NCBI RefSeq assembly: GCF_030272615.1
Contig: NC_081414.1
Coordinates: 765,439,483 to 765,503,482, forward strand
Direction of reading: 5' to 3'
DNA: 64,000 bases
DNA from: Cryptomeria japonica
Taxonomy: Eukaryota; Streptophyta; Pinopsida; Cupressales; Cupressaceae
In this document: piece by piece, positions 45,130 to 57,400 of the stretch
How the letters are laid out: each line of letters starts with the position of its first letter
Numbering within the stretch: position 1 is the first letter of the stretch
Program-made: the position numbers and the translations under genes
Notes under the pieces: generated by a model
Databases searched by the model: none
Told to the model about the DNA's origin: nothing
Seen by the model: the letters and a program-made list of their open reading frames with translations, nothing else

Positions 45130-45517
45130 GGCAATTTTTATAGTTAGTGTGTCCACAAAACCATCATTAACATCTATAGGGAAGGTAATCTGATAGAAAA
45201 CTCCTTAGCTAATCAAGTAGCTGATGATATTTGGGAGAAAAGAGTAGGCATTGGTTAATTTGCCCGTTGGGATGTGGGGGGTTTTTCTTTAGTGGTTCAA
45301 GTATAGTGCCCTTTGTGGTCAGTTGTATTTATGTATATTGCATTGTCAGATTATCTCATTGCTTTGTTCTCCATGTCTTTGCATTCAAAGGTCATTTTGT
45401 TAATATATACATATATGTTTAATTTTTAGATATATATGTATAGAGCTAAGCTCATATTTTTTATCCCTCCCTTTCTTTGATCTTTGGCTCACTGATTCCC
45501 TCTTTTTTATATATAAT

Positions 45518-45558
<41 letters not shown>

Positions 45559-46194
45559 GATTAATATTTATTCATATAGGTTTTAATTTTCTTCTATTTC
45601 CGCCCTTAAGTCATTTTTTTGAGTAGAACTGATTCTAGTATTCATGCATTCATCTATATATACATATACATATAGGCATATATAAACATATCGACCTATA
45701 TATATATATATATACATGTTTCCTTTTTTTCTAGGTATTTTAGTCATAGACATGATTTTGTGAGTACTTTAAGCCTATGTTGTCCCTTTAATGATTATCT
45801 TTGAGATCTTTGATAAGATATTAATTGATTTAGTATGCTTTCTACCTTTGGTTAATTATATCCAATTACAACGGAAGCATTTCTCCCTCCACCACTTGCA
45901 AGATATTAACAACTCATCATTCCCTTGACAATTCACATTAACTAGCATTGGGTAGGATGCTGTATCTCACGACTTAATGTGGTAGAGTTGGCAAGTCTTG
46001 CAGTGGCAGAAGGTCACACGAGTGAATGAGCAGTGATTGTTTGTTTAGCAGATTTATTTATGGATGACTTGCATAGAATTCTCTTATATCTTGAGAGAGA
46101 TTTATTTGGGCTTGTCTAGGTCTTGCCAGAGCTGTTGAAATCGTGATACTTCAGTATGGATACTTCATTGAGGTTGTTAGGTCTAAAAAGTCAA
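45130..46194. other. Unassigned DNA with AT microsatellites
   Basis: Holds (AT)n tracts at about 45516-45553 and 45696-45715. A short plus-strand frame near 45168-45240 (IYREGNLIENSLANQVADD) vaguely resembles the end of a LINE RNase H but is too short to call. Confidence 0.5.
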
Positions 46195-46777
46195 ATGTCC
46201 TTCTCAGGCGAAATTAAGGATGATAGGTTGAAAGGCATTGTTGTCTTCCCTCATGATCTAGTTATAAGGGCTTTTAGGTGTGTCTTGGGAGGGGGGGGGA
46301 TATATCAGTAATAAAGATAGAACTAGGGTTAATTCGGACATAGAAAATATGTTTTTAGCTGTGGCTTTACATTTTGAGTCTGACAAGGAATTGGTTAAAA
46401 AGTTATGTCGAAGTGTGTTTATAAATAATCTCTTGGGAGAATTGGATAGGGTTGTTATCAATGTGGCAGAAGACCTGACTGTTCCGAAGCCGAGACACTA
46501 TGATCGTTTCATGTGGAAAAACAAACCAGTGCCACAGTTCCCTGTTTTAGAATTTGAGGATGAGACTGAATTCGAGATAAGAAAACCAGTTATACAACAC
46601 ACTCTTAATTTTCTAATGTGGCTTTTGCAAGTAAAGCGTCCTTGTTGCAAAAATTGGTTTCCCCTTTACTTGGAAGAAGAGGGCATTGAAGCTGAATTAA
46701 GGGAAGAGGAGTTTCCAAATGCTTCCTCTATCTGTGAGCCCTTTGATAAGACCTCTCCAGATGAGGACATGCAGTGA
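46195..46777 (+). pseudogene. Unrecognised protein-coding remnant, one frameshift in a G9 run
   Basis: From the ATG at 46195 a frame runs MSFSGEIKDDRLKGIVV to the G run at 46291-46299. There it must shift by one base to continue for about 160 codons through SDIENMFLAVALHFESDKE, ELDRVVINVAEDLTVPKP, RHYDRFMWKNKPVPQFPV and LYLEEEGIEAELREEEF to the TGA at 46775. The total is about 194 residues, acidic, with balanced composition unlike random AT-rich frames. I do not recognise the family. It could be a captured host-gene fragment, a processed pseudogene or an accessory frame of an element. The homopolymer shift may also be a sequencing error. Confidence 0.45.
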
Positions 46778-47260
46778 AAGAGGGCAAAGCCCTCTTCTTT
46801 AGGATTTTAGGTAGTTAGGGTTGGTATTGACATTTTTTGGTATAATTTTGAGTAACACATAATACTGTGATGTTGCGATGATCTTTGATAAACTTCACTT
46901 TAGGTTTTGAATCTCCCTATTTGTGTTATTTTCTAGGGTGTATGACATTACAACAAAGACTTGTTCTCTCAATGGTTACAAGAAGTTTGGCTTTTGAGAC
47001 ATATACAAATTATATGATATGGATAAAGTTTTATCATCAAGGTTAGACTTGTTATTTCTTCATGCTTTTATGGATATTTTGGTATTGTAGTTTTAATCGT
47101 GTTTTGCTTTTACAAATAGTAAATTAGCTTTGATGCAGGTTAGTTTTGAATTTTGGAAGAATTTGATATTGGGTTTCGTAGAGACTTCTTAGACATCTTT
47201 TGTTTATTGAATTATGCATTCTCTCGCTGATTTATTCGTTAATCCAGATGTTTATGGATT
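46778..47260. other. AT-rich non-coding DNA
   Basis: Between the unrecognised frame and the microsatellite. I see nothing supportable here. Confidence 0.5.
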
Positions 47261-47265
47261 AATAT

Positions 47266-47790
<525 letters not shown>

Positions 47791-47832
47791 GTCTTTTATT
47801 CCTGTCCTTCGGCGTAAGTTGTTATGCCTATT

Positions 47833-48275
47833 GGGTGAACTCACAATACTGGTTCTCACTTTTTGACCAACTTTGACACTTAAATGAACATTTTGAAAAA
47901 AACCTTCACTTTCTGACACCTATAGCTTTTAAACCATTAAGAATTTGAAAATCATGTAAGCTAGTGATTTGTAACATCTTGTTTGTAGATTCTAAATATA
48001 TATTTTTCAATTTTTTTTGAATAAAATTTTATTTATTTTTCCATCTCCCTCAAAAAGTAGTTTTTAACAGCAAACAATTTTTTTTAAGAGTGATGTGCAT
48101 CCCAAAATGCGTAACTTTTTTTTTTTCTATAAATGATCTAAAAACTTAATTCTTTTGATACCCAAGGCATGCAGCTGGTTTGATAGTGATATGTTGAATA
48201 TTTTTTATTTTATTAAGTTTTAAAGTCTGACTAATTATAATTTAGATATAGGTGTACATTTGAACACATAACTTG

Positions 48276-48317
<42 letters not shown>

Positions 48318-48703
48318 AAATTCAATTTTATTTTTTTTGTTAGAAAGAAGACATCAATACCTAGTGCATAGATATTTTCTAGAATTTTTTTGAATTAGTT
48401 TACTCTTTTTCCCAATGCATTGAACAAAGAAGTTCATGTTCGATGAAAAACCTACATTCATAAGAAATAAAATAAAAATATATTAATAAAATTAAATATA
48501 TTAAAAATAATACTATTTGGAAAAGCTTACAATAAGGACTAAATACTTAAAAAAATAAATCTTCTAAATGAATTCATTTGAGCCTCCAAAAGCTAATGTA
48601 AAATTGGTTTTTTATCAGCATTTGATAGATGCAAAGGAAACTCCATTGCAAGTATGATTTACAAGTAGAGAGGTTCTATCCAAGAAAGTTTGATCTAAGA
48701 GCC
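47833..48703. mobile_element. TIR-A element copy 2, left part, truncated by the gypsy LTR at 48704
   Basis: Starts GGGTGAACTCACAATACTGG and follows copy 1 (19694-20686) in order up to GATCTAAGAGCC, where the LTR at 48704 begins. The missing right end would be expected beyond the 3' LTR of that element, outside the window. The base context on the left is TATT (47829-47832). An (AT)n run at 48280-48313 lies inside it. Confidence 0.88.
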
Positions 48704-50290
48704 TGGTGCAGGAGCACCCTTCAAAGGGCTCCCACCATTTGATTTTGTTGTGTTCTTGCTTCCTTAAGAAGCTATTGTAAATATAATAAGAGCCATGAGT
48801 TCATAGGTCTTACTTCGGTCCTAGTTTGGTCCTAGGTTCATGAGTCTAGATTTGAGTTTTCTTGAAGAGTAGAGGGTATGTGTGCCTTTGATGTGTTTAG
48901 GGTCCTTCTTAGTGTGGTGGTGTCCTTAGGATAACCCAATGTGGGCCTAGGAGTCAAGAAAAGCAACATTGAGAAAGTTGCTCAAAAGTTGCATGACAAC
49001 TTTTCAAAGTTGTCAAGCAACTTTTCCACCTAGTAGGTCAAAATCCTTAGTTTAGCATGGACAACCCTAATGTGGGCACATAGACCGAGGAAATGGTACT
49101 ATATGTAGTTGCAAACCCTAAGATGATGGGTTGGATGTTAGTTTTGTACGGCCCAAGGAAGGTGACTTGACTATGACTGCAATTTTGTTGCCAGTCGGCA
49201 CTATTGGAGCAATGAAGGATTGATAATGAGTTGATCTTCAAGAAAAATTGTGTTGAAAGTATTATATGGTGTATATAACTTCATTTTGAGCATTTAGTTT
49301 AGGTTTTGTTTTGCAGGTGTTGTGTGTTTGTAAATATTTTGTAAACTTGCTTCTCACTGTCCAGTTTTTGGACTGTTTTGAGAAAATGGGTTGACAACTC
49401 CATTCCCCATTGTGGAATCACCATGAAACCATGGGGAATGAGAGTGAAAACCTTGTACATTACTTCAAATCAAGAAAGGCCCTTGAAGATGCAGGGTGGC
49501 CAACCAAAGACCCACTCCTAGGCGAGACTAGACAGTGCCCGGCTAGGAAGAGTTAAAGTTGCAGAGGTCCTGGAGAGCAAGGAAGGTCAGAGGAGGATGT
49601 ACCCTTTAGAGGAGTTGTAGAGGGGTGGGTGGAGCACCATTGGTGAGAAGGAGGAGCTTCCACCAATCCAGAAAAGGTGGTAAAAGCAACAAACCAACAT
49701 TGTGACCTTGGCAGGCCTAAAAACCCTCTTTAAAACCCTTAAAACCTTCAAAATTCACCAAGGGCACTGTACGGACACTTGGAGGCCCAAAACCAAAAAA
49801 ATCCTTGAGCCCCTACCAAATGAATACCAGGTCTTTTGGGAAGTTTCACAAGAATATGCGTCATTTGCAAGAGGGAGCCCTAAAAGTCCGGATTGGAGGC
49901 CTAATTGGGCACATTCCTTGTAGCCCTTTTTTGTAGGAAAAAGACAAAATAGTGAAATCGGTAAGGGGTTGAAATGTTGAAACCTCTTGGGGCCACATGA
50001 ATGAATGGGAAACCTTGTCTAAGACCTATCCTATCCTTGCTAGGACCTCAGAAGGTGTGGTACAAGCCAAACCCTTATTAGCTTAAGTAAGGGTTCTTTG
50101 AGTTTCATGAGTAGGTGAGACCTTAGGAGAAGTAATTCAAGTTGTTGGTGGGTGGATTGGGCAAGGTCAGAGGATTCTACAAGAAGGGGAAGTCCTAGTG
50201 ACCCAAGGGTGTGGTTAGAACACCTGGTGATCCAAGGAAAGGATCTAGGAGCATAGACTAGGCTAGTCTATCCCAAACCCTATCCCATCA
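48704..50290 (+). repeat. 5' LTR of the plus-strand Ty3/gypsy element
   Basis: 1587 bp from TGGTGCAGGAGCACC to CCCTATCCCATCA, followed by a Met-tRNA primer site. It shares its start with the LTR of the nested element at 34039-35558. A possible TATA box GTATATAAC lies near 49269-49277. Left flank GAGCC (48699-48703) is the half of the target duplication visible here. Confidence 0.88.
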
Positions 50291-50293
50291 GAT

Positions 50294-50311
50294 TGGTATC
50301 AGAGCGAGGTT
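50294..50311 (+). other. Primer-binding site of the plus-strand gypsy element
   Basis: TGGTATCAGAGCGAGGTT, three bases after the LTR end. It matches the initiator-Met tRNA complement for the first 12 bases. Confidence 0.9.
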
Positions 50312-50331
50312 AAAGATTTGGTAGACTGTGC

Positions 50332-51714
50332 ATGTCTCTATATTCTGGTGAATCAGTAGGGGAGAGAAGAATGGTCACTGATGCAGAGCTGGCTAGGGAG
50401 GTAGAAGAGCAGAAGGAGAAGAACAAACTCCTTGAAGAAGCTATACGTGAGATAAGGGACAAGCTGCAAGAAGTGGTGGGTTAGAGGGCACATGGACCTT
50501 GGGGTGAGGAAACCAAGGATAAAGGCAATAAAACTATAGATATAGATGAAATTATACCTAAACCAGATCCCTTATTCAATGAAGAACCTTTTGTAAAGGC
50601 TATTAAGGCTTTGAACACCAAAGCTTTTGAAGGATTGCCACATTTCAGTGGAAGGATGGACATTGACACTGTCATGGAATGGATTGAGGGTATGGAGAAC
50701 CACTTTGAGTGTGAAGGAGTGACAAAAGCTCAAAAGGTTAAGGTTGCCAAATCAAGACTAAGGGGAGCAACTTTGACATGGTGGAAGTACCTGCAAGAAG
50801 AGAGAGTTAGCATGGGGAAGCTACCTATTGCCAATTGGAAGGCCATGGTGAGTAAGATCAAGGAGAACTACTTGCCAGAGGATTATGAAATCCAACTTCA
50901 TAAGAAAAGACAGGGATTATAGCAAAAAGACCTTGATGTGACCTCCTACATTGAAGAATTTCAAAAGCTTTGTCTTAGATCCAAAGTCCAAGAAGATGAA
51001 TCTATCAAGGTGGCTAGGTATCTAAGCGGCCTAAAGTGGAACATTCAAGAGGAGATAAGCCTATGGACTCCCACCACTGTCCAAAAATGCCATCAGCTTG
51101 CTGCCAAGGTGGAAGAGAGGAACAAAAGGAAAGGAAACTCTAATAACAGGGGTAGAGGTAGAGGTAAATAACAAATGAATCACCAAGGTGGTTACCAAAG
51201 AAAGGCAAATGAGCAAAGGAACCAAGGATAATCCAAGTTGACTGAATATAGAAGTGAAACCAATCTCAGAGGAGGCCATTCTAGAGGAAGAGGTGCACAA
51301 GGGGGTCCAAGTAGGGGTAGAGGTACCAGCAGGGGTAACTCCTGCTTTGCAACCATGAAATGTTACAACTGTGGACAATTGGGACACCCGACCTATAGAT
51401 GCCCTGACAAGCCTACCTCATCAAATAGTGGAAAGAGGGTTGCTTATGCTCATGAAGACTCATCAACCAGCAAGACACCTGAGGTGGACCATATTGAATT
51501 AGAGATCAGAGAAAACCTGATGTTCAATAGGGTCTTGATAAGACAGCCGGTTAAGAATGAACCTAAGCATAGGAGAGCATTGTTTAGGGTGAGATGCAAG
51601 ATCCTTGGTAAAGTTTGCAAGGTGATAGTTGATTCATGGTCAACTGATAACATAATATCAGATGAGGCAGCCAAGAAGTTGAAACTCATAAGGATACCCC
51701 CCCTTATAAGGTGA
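50332..51714 (+). pseudogene. Gag and protease of the plus-strand gypsy element
   Basis: The ATG at 50332 (MSLYSGESVGERR) opens one frame broken by stops near 50480, 50920, 51169 and 51228. Gag landmarks are FEGLPHFSGRMDIDTVMEW, GATLTWWKYLQEE and DYEIQLHKKRQ. The Arg/Gly-rich RGRGAQGGPSRGRGTSRG precedes a CX2CX4HX4C knuckle (CYNCGQLGHPTYRC). The protease catalytic motif reads IVDSWSTDN, with Trp in place of the Gly of DSG. A C7 run at about 51697-51703 marks a frameshift after KLKLIRIPP. Non-functional. Confidence 0.88.
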
Positions 51715-51902
51715 CATGGTTGAATCAAGAGCAGAGTGTGCTTGTCAATGAACAGACTTGGATAGAGTTCTCTATTAGAGGATACAAGGATAAGATCCTT
51801 TGTGATGTGTTACCCATGGATGCCTGTCACCTATTACTAGGTAGACCATGGCAATTTGATAGGAATGTGATCTATTATGGAGAGGAGAACTCCATTTCCT
51901 TC
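51711..51902 (+). pseudogene. Protease C-terminus and pol linker, 5' piece, cut by the gag-only element
   Basis: Frame TWLNQEQSVLVNEQTW, then DACHLLLGRPWQFDRNVIYY, which corresponds to DACHLLFGRPLQFD of the nested element. It ends at the CCTTC target site. The linker resumes at 59918. Confidence 0.82.
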
Positions 51903-53102
51903 TGTAGCGTCGTAAAATTGTGACACTTGCAATTTCGACTGCATTTGGGTCTTCACGATGGTGGCGCAACGTTGAACCTGAATGGAGACCCCGAAACCTG
52001 TTTACGACATCAAAAACTGCATCTTTCTGCACCTTGGCCTGATCCTCCTTGCACCCTGCTGTCCCAGGAGGTGGGACCATGGCACCCAGCGCCCTGGTCC
52101 CTGGCCCTATTTTGGGCCCGGTCTCTTGTTGGGCATCGGGTCTTCAAGTTTGTAATTTGGAAAATAATGCTCCTAGGTCGGCCTAAGGTCAAAAAAATCA
52201 GTCTCCTAACCCTAATTGACAAGTATATAAACTGCATTTCCCCTCCTAGAAAAGGGGGAAAAAAAGGGCAAAAACATATGTGTGCAAGAGGCGGAAGCGA
52301 TAGGCAAACATTCAAACATTCAAGCATTCAAGCATTCCTTCAAGCAATTGAGCATTCTAAGTCTCCATTCAAGGCTAGGTGTTGCATTCAAGACAAGGAT
52401 TCAACCATTGAAGAGGAGATCACCTACAACATACAACATACAACATCATTACACCTTCGCATGTAAGAATACAAACATTCTTACAACAAGGTATTAGTAC
52501 TCGATTACAATACAAACATTTACATTTACAACATTCTCATTTCTTGGTTAATTCCAAAACCGGGGTTTGACCTGAAGGCAAACCCCTAATCCCCAACCCC
52601 CCAATCATCCTCTCTTTTCTGTGTGTAGGTTGCAGGTATGCGGCTGTAATTGAAGATTTGGAATCCTTGTGCAGAGACAAACAGATCCCCCTTCGTTTCG
52701 CGGATTTTTTGGAGGACAGTGTGCACTCCGGGCGCCATCGTCCCATCAAATTTCGCTCAAACTTGCAGGACAACATCATCTCGACATTTTACTGCTAATT
52801 TCAGGTCTGTAGCTTCATCCCGTGTCCCTATCTCCGTCTACAAGCAAATCTTTCTTACTTTTACATACACTCCTAGTTCAATCCTTCTATCTACATTCTT
52901 TACAAAAGAGGGTATCCTTGATGTCTCAACCCTTGAAACTCATTTAGAATTCAATCTTGCATTGTGTGGGATTGGATCTTGTGAGTTTCAACCCCTCTTT
53001 TGAATGTAAAGTCTCTCCTAAGTGAAAACCGTCAATCCTAGTGACCTCCTTTCTCTCTCCATGGAGTGGGGGAACACCTAGGGTTCGATTTTCTGCTTTA
53101 CA
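51903..53102 (+). repeat. 5' LTR of copy P
   Basis: 1200 bp, TGTAGCGTCG to CTGCTTTACA. TATA box TATATAA at 52224-52230. It contains one copy of the 31-bp GC-rich dyad unit (52074-52100). The 3' LTR and the solo LTR contain two. Confidence 0.95.
52224..52230 (+). promoter_or_regulatory. TATA box of the copy P 5' LTR
   Basis: TATATAA in ATTGACAAGTATATAAACTG, conserved in the 3' LTR (59033-59039) and the solo LTR (21603-21609). Transcription would start a few tens of bases downstream. Confidence 0.72.
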
Positions 53103-53105
53103 TTT

Positions 53106-53124
53106 TGGTGAACCCGACGTGAAC
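53106..53124 (+). other. Primer-binding site of copy P
   Basis: TGGTGAACCCGACGTGAAC, three bases after the 5' LTR. It differs from the Met-type sites elsewhere in the window. The donor tRNA is not assigned. Confidence 0.75.
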
Positions 53125-54478
53125 ATCCTAATTCTGTTTATTCATGGTTAGATATGAAATTTTTTTGCTTCCTTAATTACATTTCCATGTTTGATCTTTT
53201 GCAAATTTTAAGAGGTTAATTGCATAAAAACCCTAAATTTTCTTTTTTAATTGAGCTTGTGAAATGTTTAATTGTTAATGCTTGTTTCAGATCTACCCTT
53301 CTATTGCAAATTGTCAATTCATATTTGTGCTTTAATTCTGAAAATTAAGTGGTTAAGTGTCAAAACCCTAATTTTTAAAACCCTCTTGATTCAACCTTTG
53401 ACCAATGATTTCATTGATCAAAGCACCTCCAAATCGGCTGTAACTTTGGATTCCGCAACAAAATCATAATATCTCTCATCCCTGAAAATTTTGAAAAAAG
53501 TTGCGAGGACCGTGTGCACCCCGAGCGCCATCGTCCCCGACATTTTTTCTGAAATTTCGGGAGCTAGATCTTATTGTATTTTTCTGCTAGAATCCAGAAT
53601 CTTGGCTGATTTCATCAATTCTAACACTTTCAAAATTAAAGTCAAAGTTGGTCTACTGATTGCTTGGATTAAGGCTTATAATCATTCAAAAATTGTTGAA
53701 ATTAAAATTTTGTGTTAAAATTGTGTTTCTTACAGTCCTAAATTTGAAAAGTGTGTTGGCATTCATTCGAAATTTCAGTGCTTTATTCAAATCCTTGCAG
53801 TTTGTGACTTTTAAAATTAAGTGTTTAATTGCAACAACTTTGATTTCCACATTCAAAATTTGAATTTTGCATGAAATTGAGTCAACTTTTAAATTTCAAA
53901 GCTTGCATTGCTTTCAGTATTCCCTCTAAAATCATAAAATTCAAAATTTCAGTTTCCCTCTCTTTTTCAAAATTCAAATTTTGCATTTTTCAACTATCTT
54001 GGTAGGGTTCAATTTTGAGATTGTAACTTTAACTTGGCCTATCTACAGATCGTAAAATCACTCAATTTTTTTGGATTAGCTTTAAAATCATCATAACTTT
54101 CATCCTTGAAAATTTCAAAAAAAGTTGCGAGGATCGTGTGCACTCCGTTCGCCACAGTCCCTGACATTTTTTCTGAAACTTCGGGAGATTGTCATGATTG
54201 CATTTAACAGCTTAAATCTAGGAGATTGGCTGATTTTATTGAAATTTGCTACCTCTAAATTCGAAAATAAATTCAAAATTCAAGATCTCAATTTTCAAGA
54301 TAACAATTAAAATTAAGTGCTACCCCCTTGACCCTAATTTTCAATTGTGCCTACCTTTCTTGGAAGTTGTGTTTCCCTCTTCTTTCACAAAGTTCAAATT
54401 GGATAATCATTATCTTATTGTTCAATTTCGCCAACTTTATTTTCAAAATTCAAAATCCTCTCTCTCTCTCTCTAGTGC
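53125..54478 (+). other. 5' leader of copy P with a duplicated motif shared with the LTR
   Basis: About 1.35 kb, AT-rich, without a conserved coding frame. A segment of about 80 bp centred on GAGGACCGTGTGCAC and GCGCCATCGTCCC occurs at 53483-53570 and, diverged, at 54104-54186. The same motif occurs in the LTR at 52711-52745. Retroelement leaders usually hold packaging and dimerisation signals, and this is a candidate. Confidence 0.65.
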
Positions 54479-57400
54479 ATGAGTTTTACAACAATAAGCC
54501 CTACTTACACTATTCCCGTTATACGAAGCCTTAGAATTAAGTCTTTCCGAGGTTTAATTACCAAGGAGATGGAACCTAATTTGAATGGCCTTTTTAACGA
54601 GGACATGGGTAATTCCTCTAATCCTCTTAATGATGAAGAAGCTCTCCATGAGGTTTCTGTAGGACAACTTTCAAAATTGGATAACCAATTTGATGATTTT
54701 CAGCAATGGATGTCTCAAGAATACCCCAATAGTCAAGCTCTTTCATCAATTGAGGGTCTAAAACGTATGGTTCAAAGTGATAAGAATGGAATTGATATTT
54801 TACGTAGTATTGCACACATTGTGGATTCGAATGTGATGCCTATGAAGAGTTGTGCTGAAACTTTAGGTTATACACAACCTCCTACTCAAGTCAATCATTC
54901 TACCCCTTTGACAACTCCTATTGCTAGTATACCTACTTTTACATCAAACATAATGACTACTTCAATACAAAACATTCCACCTATGATCACCAGTCATGGG
55001 GGCAATCCTTCTTCTTCAATCAACCCTCTTCCTTCATTCAATCCGACTTCCTCATTCATTCCTTCAATGAGTGTCCCTATTACATCTCCACAAATGAACA
55101 TGACGCAAGGGGGCAATTCATTTAACCATTCCATTCCTCTTTGTAGTGTTCCTTCTTTCCAATCATCTCCTATGACTAACTATCATAGTGTCCCGCCACC
55201 TTACTCTCAATCAATACCTTCTTTCAATAACATAATACCTCCATCACAATCTAACATGTCTAATATGAACTCTTCGACTGAAGCGACCATTAACAATCTT
55301 ACACAAACTGTCTCTTCTTTACAACAACAAATTGCCTCTATGAATCAATCTAAGTTTAGTGTGCCCACATTTGATGTTGCGAGCCCACTTTCTCTTGACA
55401 TTGTTCGAGCTATCCCCCCTAAGCATGTTGAAATCCCGCAGTTGGAACTTTATAATGGTAAAGGTGATCCTCTAACACATGCTAAGACCTTTCAAACAAT
55501 ATGTACCGATGTTGCTCATGACCAAAGGTTGCTTGCAAAACTTTTTACTAGAACATTAAGAGATAAGGCTCTACAATGGTATTGCTCGTTGCCTTCCTAT
55601 TCTATTACTTCTTTCCAACAACTTGCAAATTCTTTTATTCAACAATTTCAAAACAATATAAGTCCTAAAGTTACTTTGATTGATTTAATGCATTGTAAAC
55701 AAGGTGTTAAAGAAAAAGTGACTGATTTCATTGGTAGATATAAGCATTTGTGTGCTCAAATTTCTTTTCCAGTACCTGATAATGATATTCAAAGAATTTT
55801 TATTTCTAATTTACAAAAAGATATTAGAGAAAAACTTTTGTTTTCTGAGTTTACTTCTATCTAACAGTTGTGTGCAACTCTTCACAATTATCAACTGACT
55901 GTGAGTCAAATGGAACAAGCAAATCCTATGGCTTCGAGTGATAAGGGTGATAGTAGTCAACAACCATTTGGGAAGTTTAAACCGAACAGAGAGTTCATTA
56001 AGTTCAATGAAAACATCACCAACAACAATGTGAATGCAACATTAGGTGTGCCTCCTTTTTCTAAGTTTTTCAAGAAAGAAAGAAAGTTTACTCCTTTGAA
56101 TGAATCATTGCATAGTATTATGAATAAGTTATTGGAACAAAATGTACTTATTCTCCCTCCTATAAAGCAAATAGATCCTTTAAAAATTAATTCACCCTAT
56201 TTTGATAACAAATCTTTTTGTCAATTTCATCGTCAACCTGGGCATGATACTGAAAAATGTTTTGCTTTAAAGGGTAAAATTCAAGATTTGATTGATAATA
56301 ATACTATCTCTGTTTCAGGTGTGAATGATAAAGGCAACACATCTGTAGCTCTTCCTACCCAAAATCTTAAGATTTTTACTGATCCATTACCTTCTCATAC
56401 CTCTAATGTGATTGAGACTAATGATTCCTCTTTCTCACCTGATGGTCTTGTGTCTATGACTCCGAATGTGATTAACTTTGTGGAGTAGCAGAAAATCCCT
56501 AAAGAACCTTCCATCACATTTGATTCCAGCGAAACTATCAGGGCACCTAATGGTCCTTTATATATAGTTGCAAAAGTCAAGAATACACCTTGCCATGGAG
56601 TGCTTATTGATCCTTCTTGCATGGTTAATGTCATTACTGAAGAATTTCTTTTTACTTTGCAATTGAATCAAGTGATCTATGACAAAAAAAATGTGGTTGT
56701 GAAATTATTTGATGCATTTTCTTCTCCTGCAATTGGTTCTATTACATTACCTATTGAGGTCCATAACAAATCCCTTGATGTGAGATTTGCTATTATTCCA
56801 TCATCCGAACAATTTTGTGTGAAGCTAGGCTATCCTTGGCTATCTTCCATGAAAGCTATTGCTTCTCCTATTCACAAGTGTTTGAAATTTCCCCATAATG
56901 GTGAAGTTGTTACTGTCAATCATAGTCTCTTTAAACCATCTGAAAGAACTTCTAGCGTTCCTATTGATTATTTTTGGCCTAAACAATTTCAATCCCTCCC
57001 ACCGCGAAGTGATCATCTTTTCAAATCTTATCAAAAGTGGAAAAAAGATATGATCCTATCTCTAAGTGAACCTAGAACATCCAAACTTGATATTCCTATC
57101 ATTCTTGAGAAGGAAGTTCTTCCTTTGAAAGATAAAACTAATGTCTTTCCTCAAGAAGATTCCCAACCCATCCCTATGGATGTGACTATGCCTATGTCTA
57201 ATAAAATTTCTAAAGGTAGACCTATACCTCCTCGTCATGATGGACTTGGTCTCCTTCCTAAACCAGATATCCCTCCTTTATATGGAGCAGTTCCTCCTCC
57301 TTCCTCTTATAGAGAGAAGAGACCTTCCTCTTCTCCTATTGTCCAACCTAAGAGACCACAACCTAAACACCCAAGTGATAAGGATGAGAACATTCCTCCT

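Larger units (their letters stand above)
29453..45130 (-). mobile_element. Tat/Athila-like Ty3/gypsy element, 5'-truncated and decayed
   Basis: Minus-strand order from the right is gag fragments (45120-44300), protease (44280-43500), reverse transcriptase (42525-41830), RNase H region (41760-40430), integrase (40345-39240), non-coding interior, a purine-rich GGGCCAAA before 36072, then the 3' LTR (36072-35560 continuing at 30676-29453). No 5' LTR is found past 45130. Later insertions are the gypsy element at 30677-35558, TIR-B copy 3 at 37351-38293 and a copia LTR at 42530. Every coding block has stops or frameshifts. The YVDD active site and LLLGRPWIHSM protease context point to the Tat/Athila branch. 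Confidence 0.8.

Noticed and set aside
45168-45240. Possible LINE RNase H C-terminus (REGNLIENSLANQVADD)
   Set aside because: About 20 residues only, with no adjoining LINE sequence. Could be chance.
53106-53124. Assignment of a specific donor tRNA to the gag-only family primer site
   Set aside because: The sequence starts TGG as required, but I could not match the rest confidently to a plant tRNA from memory.
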